Positions 22,170 to 33,620 of a DNA stretch of 64,000 nt are shown piece after piece. A model generated the notes under the pieces. It saw only the letters and a list, made by a program, of their open reading frames with translations. It was not told the DNA's origin and made no database searches. Numbering within the stretch: position 1 is the stretch's first letter; every line of letters starts with the position of its first letter. The DNA comes from Haemonchus contortus. Taxonomy: Eukaryota > Nematoda > Chromadorea > Rhabditida > Trichostrongylidae. The stretch covers positions 301,501-365,500 of the forward strand of contig LS997565.1 in NCBI GenBank assembly GCA_000469685.2. Reading direction: 5' to 3'. A program made the translations under genes and the position numbers.

Positions 22170-23220
22170 ATCCGTCCGGCTAACGCCAGGCTTCCCTCCT
22201 TCTTTGACCAAGTTCTAGTAACCGACTAACTTTCTCCTTCTTTGAGACAAATAATAGTCTCGTGCACATGAGGTCTGACACAGGACTAACAGGACAGTGC
22301 ATATTGTATTCAGTTAAGTCGGTACTTACGCTTTTAATTGTAAGTTTCGATCTTTTGCTCTCGTTCTAAAAAAACACCCATTAAAGATCCAACCGTTAGG
22401 CAGCCAAAGCTTCGGGCGGTACCCACAAGTGTTTCGAGTAATGATAACGCCATTATCAGGTTTCTTATTGATGGATCTTTTCCTTTACAGAGGTATCATT
22501 AGTTGAGTACTCCAAATTACTGGCGGTCGGTTGAGTTTTGTCGCAAATTATATCGAACAAAGAGGATCCCTCATTGAGTCGCAAACCTTGCTAGGTAGCG
22601 GTCGTAATCTAGTAGCCAGAAATGAACAAAATCCTCATCTGCTTAGCGTAGTACCGCTAATGGGACTCTATCACTCGTCTTATCGAATGAAACATACGGA
22701 ACAGCAAAACCTACATCGTAGATACCGAAGGGTTGGAATTCTGGTCGGTAGGTCGCTCCTGCTTTCTCATAGCCATTATCTTCTCTTATCAGTTGTCATG
22801 TTTCCTGTCACCGAGTGCCTACCATTCCGTCATATCCTTAGCGAAATGCCGAGTTTCTACTGTTAACACGAAGAGCTGTAACCCTACAAAATACGAATTC
22901 TTTGCGTCCACGGGAACAGGAACTATGAATTTCGCTCAAACATTTGTTTCGCCCAAACCCCGCCCCCTGTGAGCGATGTCTGGTCTTGCTATCGCCATGA
23001 GTGTTCCCATCTTACCGCCTGCACTCCTACCAAATTTCAACGCTGTAGCTCAATGTAAGCAGGAGTTACAAATTTGCGGCCCAAAATTTCCATCGCGCAA
23101 CGCCCTAGGTCCACAGGAACAAGAGTTATGAATTTCCGGTCAAACACACAAACCGACACACAAACAAACAAACAAACAAACACACCGACAAACCAACAGA
23201 CACACAGCGAAATATATATG
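22170..23220 (-). mobile_element. Large Helitron-like family, reverse copy
   Basis: The hairpin-type end near 22170-22190 (GTCCGGCTAACGCCAGGC) is followed by sequence that is the reverse complement of 24300-24440 and of the 145-bp unit. It finishes in (CAAA)n and CACACCGACA tracts at about 23135-23205. It thus lies head to head with the copy starting at 23229. Confidence 0.6.
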
Positions 23221-23228
23221 TAGTAAGA

Positions 23229-23290
23229 TCCTACTTTATATAATTCGTTAAGTGTGTCTGTTGGCATGTCGGTGTGTTTGTGTTTGTGTT

Positions 23291-23321
<31 letters not shown>

Positions 23322-25292
23322 CGGTGTGTGTGTCTGACCGGAAATTCATAACTCCTGTCCCCGTGGACCTAGAGTGTTCAAATTTGGTAGGAATAAGGGG
23401 GGCAGGATGGGAACACCTACGGTAGGTGGCAGGAGCAGACTCCGTTCACAGGGAGCGCGGCGTGCGCATTAGAAATTTTGGGCCGCAACTTCATAACTCC
23501 TGTTCCCCTGAACCTAGAAAGCTCTAATTTGGCAGGAATACAGGGGCAGCATGGGAACACTTATGACAGGTGGTAGGAGCAGACTCCACCCACCGGGAGC
23601 AGGTTGTGCGCGATAGAAATTTCAGGTCGCAAATTCATAACTCCTGCTCCAGTGGACCCGAAGCGTTCAAAATTGGTAGGAGTACAGGGGGCGGCATGGG
23701 TACACTTATGGTTGGTGACAGGACCGGACTCCATGCACAGGGAGCGGGGCGTGCGCGATAGCAATTTTGGGCCGCAAATTTATAAGTCCTGTACCCGTGA
23801 ACCGAGAGCTTTCAAACTTGGTAGGAATGCGATGGGCAGGATAGGAACACTCATGGTGAGAGGCAGAACCGGATTCCGTGCACAGGGGGCGGGGTGTGCG
23901 CAATAAAATTTTGAGCCGCAAATTCATAACTCCTCTCTCTGTGGACCTAGAGCGTTCAAATTCGGTAGGATCACACTTTTCGTAATATCAGTGGGACCTC
24001 AGCATTCTGATAGGTGATGCGCGATATGACGGGATCGTACATACCCGGTGACAGGAACTGATTATAACTGACAAGAGAAAATAAGGGACCTAAGAGAGGC
24101 CACCTACCGATCAAAATCCTAACATCTCCGGTATCTACGATGTAGCTTTGACCGTTCAGTATGTTTCAATCGATAAGACGAGATGGTAGAGCAGGGTGAC
24201 AAAAGTGAGTGGTAAGTGCAGTGGTATGGACCCGTTAGGGCAATACGATAAGCAGATTGCAACTTTGCTCGTTTCTTACTATTAGATTACGACCGCTACC
24301 CAGCAAGGTTTGTGATTCAATGAAGGATCCTCTTTGCTCGACGTCATTTGCGACAAAACTTATTCGACCGCCTATAATCTGGAATTCTCAACTAATGATA
24401 TATCCGTAAAGAAAAAGGTCCACTGATAAAAAATATCTGATAGCGGTGCTATCATCACTCAGAACATCAAAGCATCATCTTTGATTTCTAACAGTTGGAT
24501 TTTTGATGGGTATTTATTTCTAGGCGAGCAAAGGTTCGAGACTTCCGAACAAGGGCGTAAGCACCGACTATAACTGAGCACCATTTGCACTGCCCTGTTA
24601 GTCCTGTGTCAAATTTCGTGTACAGGAAACTGCCAATTGTTTCAAAAAAGGAATGGAGAATCACACTTACTACAACTATCAAAGAAAGAGGGAAACTTCC
24701 GATTTCTGTTGTGTCAAAGAAGGATTTCGAGCTCTATTCCAGTTTCATACTCTCACTCAGCTAAGCACGGAAAAAACTTAAAAACTATAAACTTTGAGAA
24801 AGGGAATAAAACTCTTTAGTTCAACATTTCTCGGGATAGAGTGTTTGACACAAGAAGGAGGAGAGCCTGGCGTTAGCCGTGCGATCCGATATTTGTAATT
24901 TACCAAACTTTACTGTCATTCATTTTGCCTTCTTTTGAAAACTACTTCCACTTCTGCATTGCAGAATGTTGTGCTATCAGTGACGGATCATTCCAATTGC
25001 AGTGAAATTTAACGGAGATACGCCTCCTTAGCCCATCTCTCTTTTTTTCTCTGAATAATCGCCTTTTTGATACTATACGATGTTCTATTCGAACACAGCT
25101 AAGATGGTTTGCAAAAAAAATCGCTCCCAATTCGGAGCTGATACTGAGGGTGTAGAGCTTTCAAAGGAAAAGGAGAATACCAAGTGTTATTTACACATAG
25201 CAAATTTCTCACAGGAAGGGAAAGCGCCCGGCGTAGCCGGGCGAACCCATAAGAAGGAGGAGAGCCTGGCGTTAGCCGGGCGATCCGACTGG
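23229..25292 (+). mobile_element. Large Helitron-like element with internal minisatellite
   Basis: It starts A|TCCTACTTTATATAATTC, runs into GT-rich microsatellite, then five 145-bp tandem units, a unique body, and ends with the hairpin GCCTGGCGTTAGCCGGGC plus GATCCGACTGG|T. The 5'-TC, the hairpin just before a CTRR 3' end, and insertion between A and T are the known Helitron signature. No Rep/helicase is encoded. A second terminal hairpin at about 24867-24885 and a third at 25226-25242 suggest nested or tandem ends. Confidence 0.65.
23330..23965 (+). repeat. Minisatellite, five units of about 145 bp
   Basis: The motif GAGCGTTCAAA(A/T)TTGGTAGG and its variants recur at about 23371, 23516, 23660, 23806 and 23950, giving a constant 144-145 bp period. 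Each unit carries a GC-rich CAGGGGGCGGGG block and TTCATAACTCCTG. Open frames on both strands arise from the period. Confidence 0.85.
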
Positions 25293-25324
25293 TATATATG
25301 TATACCACTGAATATGTCGTAGAG

Positions 25325-26262
25325 CTCCCGAAGCATCCTTATATATGTAGTAGGAACATCCTAGTTGCCCAGAGCTTCAATTACCGCTTGAGACAATTAT
25401 CTCAGCGGTGCCGAAGGCTTCTTCGAGGAATGTAAGACAGCGGCATTTTGTACTCTCGCGATACTTCAGTGAGTCTTGTAAGAGTGTGGATATGATCGAT
25501 TGTGCTAAACCTTCTCCGGAACCCTGCTTGCTCGCATGGCTAATATTCTGCCAATCCTGTTCAGGATGACACGAGTGAAAAGCTTGTAGATTATAGAGAG
25601 CAGGCAGATTGGGCGACAGTTGCCATATCGTCTGGATCTCCCTTTTTATCCAGCAACTTAGTGCGACGTGGGCACTTTGCATTAAGACAGCGACATTTTG
25701 TACCGCGTGAATAACCTAGTCAGAGTTCTGACATAAATGGTGGAAGAATCTTCACGTTCTGGTTTGATCCTATCGGGCCGGGCACCGTACAGTTCTTCAT
25801 TGACGTGATGGCACGCCGTATCTGGAAAGAGAAGCGAAGGAGCGATATATTCGTCTTGCCCAAGATGGTGAGTAGGAAGGTAGACGTGGCTGATGAACTG
25901 ATCCGAGTAGAGGTCATAGCTGACCTTCTCCGTTGTCCTTCGAGATGCAGTAACTGTTCTGTCAGGACATCGGAAGGAAGTCATCTTGATCTTGTATTTG
26001 GCGAAGCTCCGTCGGGCTTTGCAATAGCTCTTTCCGGCCTCGACGGTTCGTCCATAATTGCTGCTTTTCTCTCTTTCAGATCTTTCCTTATCGCTTCTCT
26101 GCAGAGCTTCGCAAGTTCGGACGTTTGCTGATGATTGCCTGTAGCTCGCGCGATTCCACGCTGGCGTATCAGCTCGAGAGTCTTCGAAGAGAGTGGCCTC
26201 TTGGCTACTTGTAAGCTCTCTGCTTTCCTAGCACGATCGTGAAGTATCCGGCTGGGCGATAC
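25325..26262 (-). mobile_element. RTE retrotransposon, inverted 5' part
   Basis: The minus strand reads from the endonuclease-RT linker (LELIRQRGIARATGNHQ) into the fingers and palm of the reverse transcriptase, and stops at the codons equivalent to LRKLY. The frames are broken. It abuts a plus-strand segment of the same element type at 26263. Confidence 0.8.
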
Positions 26263-27130
26263 CATTTCGCCCAAACTTTTTAGTGCCGCTCTCGAGAACA
26301 TCATGCGCCATATGGAATGGGAAGACTTGAGAGTGAAGCTTGACGGCCGCTACCTACATCATCTCCGCTTTGCAGACGACATCGTGCTTAAAACACCGAA
26401 CATTGAGAAGGCGGAACGAATGCTGACCGAGTCTGACAGTGCTTGTTGAAAGACCGGCTTGAGACTGGACTTAACGAAGACGATGTTCATGAAAAACGGG
26501 CTTGTTCCTGATGCTTCTTCACGACGCTGAAAGGAACGAATATTTCCGAATGCTCTAGCTATGTGTATCTAGGTCGGGAAGTCAACATGATGAACGACCT
26601 AGCTGCGTAGCTGTGCAGGAGGAAACGCGCCGCGTAGAGAGCATTTAGGAATATCGAGGGAGTAGTGAAGAAGACAGAACACCCAGTTACGTGCTCACCT
26701 TTTCGACGCTGCTGTCCTTCCTGCTTTGCCATACCCCTCGGATACTTGGACTCTACGGAAGCATGGATGAGCATGCTGTCAGCGTTACTCAACGCGCTTT
26801 GGAAAGGACGATGGACACGTTATGCGATATAGTGATGACCGTTGGATCAGGGCGGTTACTGGCTGGATTCCTCTGACATCAAACGAACTCCAGGGCGGCG
26901 GCCAGCGGTCAGACTTCTTCACAAAAGCTCTGAAAGAAAGGAGTGTTGGACTTCGTGCCTCTGAAGCGAGGACGATTCACTGGACCACTCTGGCGCGTGA
27001 CAATGACGAATGGAGGACGTTACTGGCGTCCGCTCAAGGATGCTGATTCTTTGTCCTTGATAAGATGTCCCTATCTGTCGCTGATCATCTTGAAGGCCAT
27101 TGAAGGTTCAACTGGTAGGCAGTCAAAGCC
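26263..27130 (+). mobile_element. RTE retrotransposon, 3' part in direct orientation
   Basis: It begins at [20 protein letters not shown] and contains the palm motif LRFADDIVL (FADD variant of YADD), then LRLDLTKTMFMKNGL, to the C-terminus near 27100. Stops and frame shifts make it non-functional. It continues the protein of the inverted segment after a gap of only about 30 codons. Confidence 0.85.
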
Positions 27131-27139
27131 TTGAATGGC

Positions 27140-27690
27140 ACTCACATATGTTGTTCGCCAGTAATGATATCAAAGCGGAGACAACGTTATTTTCCATTAA
27201 ATCGCAAACTTTGCTGGGTAACGACCTAATCTAACAGGAGGAAGTTATTTCAAATTGCATCTCCTTGTAATCCGTCCCTATCACACCACTTACCCTTCTT
27301 GTCGAATGAAGCATCAAAGAGTCAAAGATAGATCGCGAGTAACAGAAGTGCCAAGGTTTGATCAGTGAGTGGATCTTGTTCTCTAAGACTTTCCCTATCG
27401 TCAGTTTTCCCATACTGCCTCTTCTACTCCTATTAATTTTCCTTTTTGTTCTCAAAGTCCGCGGGATCAGGAGTTATGGATTTTCACTAAGACATTTATG
27501 TCGCGGAAAGCCCGTCCCTATGGGTTCGGCCCTGCCATCCGCCATCTGTACTCCTACCGAATTTGAACGCTTTATGTCCACGGGGACGGAAGCTATGAAC
27601 TTCCGGTCGGACACACACACCGACACACACAACACCAAACACACAGATTAGCGAATTATATATAGCAGGATAACAGTCGGGTCGTCTGGC
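27140..27690 (-). mobile_element. Large Helitron-like family, short reverse copy
   Basis: It has reverse-oriented minisatellite and microsatellite blocks (ACACACACCGACACACAC at about 27610) ending at TTATATATAGCAGGAT. From about 27674 to 27800 three hairpin ends of the family follow (GTCTGGCTTACGCC; GCCCGGCTAACGCCGGGC at about 27738; GCCCGGCTTCGCCGGGC at about 27774), so further copies are stacked here. Confidence 0.55.
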
Positions 27691-27799
27691 TTACGCCGTA
27701 GAACCCTGTAGTTATATTTCTACACCGGTCGGGCCGCCCGGCTAACGCCGGGCTTCCCTCCTTCTTACGGTGTCGCCCGGCTTCGCCGGGCGCACCTTC

Positions 27800-29100
27800 T
27801 TGTAAGAAATTTGCTATGCGTAAATAACACTTCGAATTCTCATTTTTCTTTGAAAGCTGCACACCCCCAGTATTAGCTCCGAATTAGAAGCGATTTTTTC
27901 TGTATTATAATTGATTATATACTAATTAAAAGTCTCGATTCATTGCTCTTCATCTCGAATGGCTTATCATTACATTGATGGCTTAACTGATTGACAACCA
28001 ATGTCTTGAATGGTAACCAGAAATGGATAATAACGCCTATCACAGATATCGTTATGAACAGAACATTTTTCCCATGGATTTTTCATTAATTGGGAATCCC
28101 AAATAATTAGCGGTCAGATGAGTTTAGTCGCAAATGATATGTCACAAAACAAAAAAGAATCGTGGTACTTCATTGTTTCATAAAGCTTACTGCGTAACGG
28201 TGGTAGTTTAATAGCAAGAAATGACAATATTCTGATTTCGTTATGGTGAAATGTCCTTGATCGGTCGCTATTACTGCATTCACCCGTCTTATTGAAAGAA
28301 ACATTTTAAAGACATTAACGTTAAGATTTTTTCATTTTTTTTAAAGTCAGTATTTGATCATGAACACTCTTTTGCTCTCTAAGGCCACTTATCAATTCTT
28401 ATCTGTGTAATCAGTTTCAGTCACAGAGTACCTACGACCACGACACATCCTACATTGCCGTCATTGGATAGGATCCACTGTTGACACGAAGGGGATTGCA
28501 ACGCTTGCTCGCTTATTATGATATGTTATTATCATGAGTTATGAATTTGCAACCTAAAATTTCTAACGCGCATGCCCCGCCCCTGTAGGCGGAGTTCGAT
28601 ATTGCCACCTGCCATAAATGTTCCTATCCTTCCTGTACTCCTGCCAAATTTCAATGCAATAGGACCACGTAAACAGGAGCTATGAATTTGCTGCCTAAAT
28701 TTTTATTGCGCACGCACGAAAGTAAGAAAGCGTAGATAGGAGGGGGAGGCGTTGCATTTACCCAACGTTGAAGGGTAGAGTGCAAAGGGGGAGTAGCCGA
28801 CCTGACCTGTACTTGAAAACGTTTATAGGCGAAAGAATATGGTTTCATGCTAAGCCTCAGTAGGGGATGAGCGGCAGGGTGAGAAGGGATGATTACCTCG
28901 TGCAAAAAGCTAGGATGGGGTATGAGTTCAATATTCATTGGACTCACCCACTTCGTTAACCCTTCCCTCCTGGAGCTCAGATCAAAAAAATGTATGTTCT
29001 TGGCTGAAAACGTTAATGAGCACAATTATGGGTTAATCTCCTTGTCTGCGCTCTAGTGCTCAATGTAGAAAAAAGCGGAGGTCTCAACTACGTAATCACC
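27800..29100 (-). mobile_element. Mixed Helitron-like fragments
   Basis: About 28430-28690 carries the minisatellite-type unit in reverse. About 28700-29090 is the reverse complement of the 700-bp family at 37650-38000 (TGCACGAGAAATC and CTCAATGTAG-type blocks). The open frame at 29025-28651 is made of these repeats. I see no gene. Confidence 0.5.
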
Positions 29101-29408
29101 TACGATTTTTGTAAAGACATGCATACCATGAAGGGGAGCTCAGCAGAAACAGAACCGTTAGAACTCAATATGTGGTGTCAATTATGTTTATGTGCTAAAT
29201 AAATCCAAAAGAAAGTGGTGTGTCAGCCGATCACTTCCGTTTGTGAGAGAAAGGGATTCGCTTCATGCTGTTAGACTTAAATGAAAAGGGTAGAGAGTGA
29301 AGGAGGAGCAATGAATGAGCAGCTCAATTCCAAGTTCTGTATAGGTGAACATGATACCATGCCACTGTCACACAGTGACCAAGTACTCGCTTCACTCCAC
29401 ACTCACTA

Positions 29409-30705
29409 CACGGTGCGCCAAAACTACTTGCTCAAATATTCACCGCTGTAAAGTCGGTTAAAAGACAGATTGAGGACTAATTTTTTTTGCAACACTTTAT
29501 TTATATCAAGCCATTACCCACAGTCAATTCAAATCTCGAAAATTCCTCCACGGGCTCGGACACAGGCCCTTAGTCGTGAGGGGAAGTCGTCCACTGTGGC
29601 GCGAAGGTACTCCAAAAGTATTTCTTCCCATGCTCTGAGCAGGTCCCTCTTTAGCGAATCAATTGAGTGGTGTTGGGTAGAGCAGGCCTTGCTCTCCAAA
29701 AGCGACCATACGGAATAATCCATTGGATTCAGAACAGGGGTATTAGATGACCATTCCTGAGCACTGATAAATCCCGGGAAGGTGTCGCGGCACCACTGCT
29801 GTGTCACCTTCGCTCTATGAGCCGGTGCTGAATCTTGTTGGAAGACGAACGATCTAGAGCCGAAGTGACTTTTTATCCAGGGTAGCAAGGTGTTTTTCAG
29901 CGCGCTTCCAAGTAGACTTCCGTATTGATTTTAACATCCTTGTCGATGAAAACCAGAGGGGATTTCGCCTCGTAGGTGATCGCTGCCCAAACCATGATTT
30001 TTCTGCATGTCCAGGGCGTCCATGTATTCTTCCACTTTCGTTAGCTTCTTCAGGTGTCCAGCAGAGCACCCGATCGTTTTGACGGTTGAAGGTCGACTCC
30101 AAGGTAAATAGTTTCTCATCGGAGAAGACAATGTCTCGGTGGCGCGCCGACGCGAACCGTTGAAGGAGCATCTTGCACTTCTGGATCCGGTTTTTCTTCA
30201 TGAGTGCAGTGAGGAGGTGCACCTTTCAGCTTCGATAAGGTGTCCATCCCAGCTTCTCTTAAACTATACGGCGAGTGGAAGTATGAATTATTCCCAGCTT
30301 TTTGGCAATCTTCCTAATCGACCTCTTCGGATTGCGTCGCACCATATCCCGTACAACTTTAACATTTCTCGCGGAAGTTGCGGTCGTTTCTCTTCCCCTA
30401 CCTGGGCTTTCTTCTGTAGTACCGAGCTACTTGAATCTTTTGATGGTGGCGTCCACTGTTCCTCTGCTGATTGATAGAGTTTTTGCGATGGTTTTCGAAC
30501 AGCGACCCATCTGGTGTAACTGAATAATCGCGGGTCTGCGAGGATGAGGTCCAACCATTTTGAAAGGAGCAAGAGCTGGTGATCGATGCTTGTGTTCTTG
30601 ATAAAGGAAGAAGTGCCTAACATGTTCGCGGCTAATCGATAGATCATCGCCGCATTAAATCGATAGGTCAAACTATGCAAATTTCAGCAGGTAATTTTGG
30701 CGCTT
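29409..30705 (-). mobile_element. maT-like (DD37D-type) Tc1/mariner element
   Basis: The ends CACGGTGCGCCAAAACTAC (left) and TAATTTTGGCGCTTTA (right) are inverted and flanked by TA. The minus strand encodes a broken transposase: an N-terminal DNA-binding region (30680-30288), then VFSDEKLFTLES (first Asp), VFQQDSAPAHRA (second Asp) and LNPMDYSVWSLLESKA (third site; the Asp of the usual DLNPMDYSVW is Val here, but the MD Asp remains). NPMDYSVW is typical of the maT branch. At least two frame shifts separate the pieces. Confidence 0.8.
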
Positions 30706-30724
30706 TATAAATGAGAGAGATATA

Positions 30725-31314
30725 TTAGGTTGATGCATAATTATTGCGGATTTTTTCGCGGCTTTTTTTCTCTCGATAGAATTTGGATATTGAGTTCGGG
30801 TTTTTCCTAGAAATGATCTACTTGATTTTCTCTACAAGAATATACTTGAAACATCATCCGCATTTTCGCAAAATTAGGCTTTACTACTTCGAGAAAGATT
30901 GGAAGGTGGCACAGTCATTCCGCGATCTCAGTAACTTTTCGGCGATCAAATCGGCGATCGAACAATCAGCCAGAGCCAACCAAGAAGTGGGATCTGCCCC
31001 TAAATCTGTCATATTCGCCAGCAGGAACTTTTATGGATTATCTCGTCAACCGTTCATCGAAAAATTGGCCAGAGAATAGAAGTTACGTCGATTTGGATGA
31101 CTTGATGGCGGATGTCAAGGCGTGGGTCACCCGTAAGGATCAAAACTTCTTCGCTTTTGGGATCCGAATAACTAATCAATGAAAAGCAGTGCTTGTTGTA
31201 GATGGTGAATAAGTTCCGGAGTAATTATTTGAATATGTCTTTGCTTAGTATTTCTATAGTTTCTTTAAGTAAAACTTGCTGGAAAAAATCCGCAATAATT
31301 ATGCATCAACCTAA
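30725..31314 (+). mobile_element. Internally deleted mariner, 590 bp
   Basis: Perfect-looking ends TTAGGTTGATGCATAATTAT and its inverse are flanked by TA. The only coding remnant (30783-31079) contains LYYFEKDWKVAQSFRDLS, the N-terminal helix-turn-helix of mariner transposases; the catalytic part is missing. It could have been moved only by a transposase supplied from elsewhere. Confidence 0.85.
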
Positions 31315-31415
31315 TATATAGAGGCAGGTAAAATGCAGGGAAAATAGAAAATATCACAATATTCGTGTTTAGACCGCCAGGAAGTCATGTGTACCTTCAC
31401 TAGATCACCTAATGA

Positions 31416-31640
31416 ACGATCGCCGAAAAGTTACTGAGATCGCGGAATGACTGTGCCACCTTCCAATCTTTCTCGAAGTAGTAAAGCCTACTTTCGCGAA
31501 TATACGGATGGTTTTTTGATTGTATTCTTGTAGAGGAAATCAAGTAGATCATTTCCAGAAAAAACCCGAACTCAATATCCGAATTCAATCGAGAGAAAAA
31601 AAGCCGCGAAAAAATCCGCAATAATTATGCATCAACCTAA
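31416..31640 (-). mobile_element. Half copy of the same mariner derivative, inverted
   Basis: It is the reverse complement of roughly the first 220 bp of 30725-31314 (same terminus, same FEKDWKVAQSFRDLS codons), ending at TA 31641. The inner side breaks off at about 31416. With the preceding copy it forms a long imperfect inverted repeat around a 100-bp spacer. Confidence 0.8.
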
Positions 31641-32340
31641 TATAAGAAGGAAATAAAGAATAGAGCTGAGTTTTCCATATTACTCCTTCATCATAATCAT
31701 AAGTTTCACTGACGGACAGACAGACAGACCGACAAACCAGCACAAACACACAAACCGACACATCAAGTCACTGCTTTATAGTTGAGAAAGATATATGTAG
31801 AGCGCTAGTTTTGGGTGTCTGTTTGCGTGGCAGCCCGCAAAAATTCACGTAGGAGCAATAAGGATTGTTAATTGTCACGTGGGGGCATGATAACATGGAT
31901 GAGCTTATGAAACAAGTAATCTACTCCAATGCGGATCACTTTGTGACGTCGTAATCATTGACTGGTAATCATGACCTTCCCTTTTCTGATCGCATGTCCT
32001 ACGCATTGGAATAGAAGTCTTGTGTCTGGCCCTGCTACCTGCCAAATGTGTTCCTGTCCTGCCGCGTGTACTTCTACTAAATTCCAACGCTCTAGGTCCA
32101 GGTAAACACGGGTTATGAATTTGCCGTCGAAAATTTCTATCGCGCACGCCCCGCCCCTGTGGACGGAGACCGGTTCTGTCGTGAGTGTTCCAATCTTGCC
32201 GCCTGTACTCTCACCAAATTTCAACACACACTCACCCACACATCGACACACATACATACAAACACACACAAACACACCGACAAACCAGCAGACGCACCTA
32301 GCGCAGACGTATATTTAGTAGGATATTTTGATGATAACGA
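31641..32340 (-). mobile_element. Helitron-like minisatellite and microsatellite fragments
   Basis: Reverse-oriented units (CCGCCCCTGTGGACGGAG at about 32150) and (CACA/CATA)n tracts at 32225-32290 end near TATATTTAGTAGGAT. CAGACAGACAGACCGACAAA at about 31715 is another microsatellite head. Confidence 0.55.
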
Positions 32341-32459
32341 GATGCGTATTGGATTCCTAATTCATACTACGTCAGTCCGTCTGATCTGATGAAAAATTCT
32401 CTTACAGCCGTTGAATGAAATTGAAACTTATCAGTTTGTTACTTAATTCACTTTTTTAG

Positions 32460-33146
32460 ACTTGCTCAGTGACTCGGTAATGTTTATTTTGGACTACAGT
32501 GATTCGCGGAAGAATTATAACCCGGAGCTCAGGCATTTTAAGAAGGGCCAAGTGTAAGCCTAATTTTATGGATCTTTTCTGCTCTTTCTTTTTGCTGAAG
32601 CTCGGCCTCGGTTTGTCGTCGATTTGCTGATTTGTCAGCGCTACAGAAGGCATGGAATGAGGCGGACGTTACACACAAACTTCCTCGCCACAATCGAATC
32701 GTATGCCGAGTATTTTCGCACGTTTACATTTATTTATTCATTTATTATACATAGTGCACCCTACATACATAAACCATCCAATTTGAGTCTTGCCACTGAA
32801 AATTTGAATTTGTGCAGATTGCATCGATGTTTCCACTTTTTCAGCTATGGAAGGAACTGGTCCCTTCCTGGCTCGCTCGTAGTACAAGTGTTTTGATAGA
32901 GGTCCATATTATCGCCGCCCGGACATCGACAAGTCAAACAATGGCAACGAACCGCTCCCGTACAGCTCGTCTCCGAAGATGGGGAGGCTGGAAATCTCTG
33001 TGTCATTGGTAACGTTAGTATGAGCTAAAAAATTATAATCGGTCTTCTAACTAGAATATTTTCTTCTCAGACCGCTGTTAAAAACTAGAAATGCAGCTCC
33101 CACTGATTCGCGTGAATGTTTTGATGGAACAACTAGGACCAAATAG
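32460..33146 (+). CDS. 3' end of an unrecognised spliced gene (four exons)
   Basis: The exons 32460-32551, 32639-32700, 32900-33013 and 33072-33146 (acceptor at 33070/33071) join in one frame with phases 0, 2 and 2, and end at TAG 33144-33146. Donors are GTGTAA, GTATGC and GTTAGT; acceptors CTTTTTTAG, TTTGTCAG, TTTTGATAG and TTCTTCTCAG. The product reads LLSDSVMFILDYSDSRKNYN, then a very basic stretch (KKGQRYRRHGMRRTL), then GPYYRRPDIDKSNNGNEPLP, SSSPKMGRLEISVSLVTPLL, ending in FDGTTRTK. I do not recognise the family. It looks like a soluble or cytoplasmic tail, with no membrane segment. Upstream exons were not found among the repeats to the left. Confidence 0.6.
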
Positions 33147-33164
33147 GTACTGAAAGGTTGCATC

Positions 33165-33620
33165 AAAGGCACAGTTAACAGTAATTTTGAGGTACCGTTG
33201 TCAAGTCGAAAAGCTGAGTTATTGGTTGGGAGTAGTGGCGAAGGAACTGAGAAAATTCGTCGATTTCGCGTAAAGTAAGGCCCTTCAAAGTAGTGAAAGT
33301 AGAGGTTGTACGAGATGACCATGACAGAAATGACATGGAAGGGATATTTGGACGGAACTTCATTTGTTCCAATTGCGCAAAGAGCTGACTCAAGCAAACC
33401 GAAAATGTCGGAATTGTATTTCACTGTCGCTGTAGATCACGACAAGTTGTTTGAATATCTCACTAAATTCCCTTGTGAATGGTACAGCCTCTACAACGCC
33501 GTTGAAAGTCGTCCGCGCATACGCACTGGGCAGACTTGGAGCCGTTTGACGCTCTATCTAAGCCGTTTTCCGACCTAGCAGCGCCACATATGGTGTTCGA
33601 GGGGACCGCAAATTAATTCG
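33165..33620. mobile_element. Diverged TTAA-type MITE just after the gene
   Basis: The left end AAAGGCACAGTTAACAGTAA resembles the TTAA family termini at 3624 and 7369, and the ATGGTGTTCGAGGGG region near 33590 resembles 7786-7805. The right terminus is not clear. It lies 18 bp after the stop codon, so it probably forms the 3' UTR of the preceding gene. Confidence 0.5.

Noticed and set aside
23135..23330. CRISPR-like spaced repeats or coding frames in the GTTTG/CACACCGACA tracts
   Set aside because: These are simple microsatellites at Helitron-like ends; there are no spacers, and the genome is eukaryotic.
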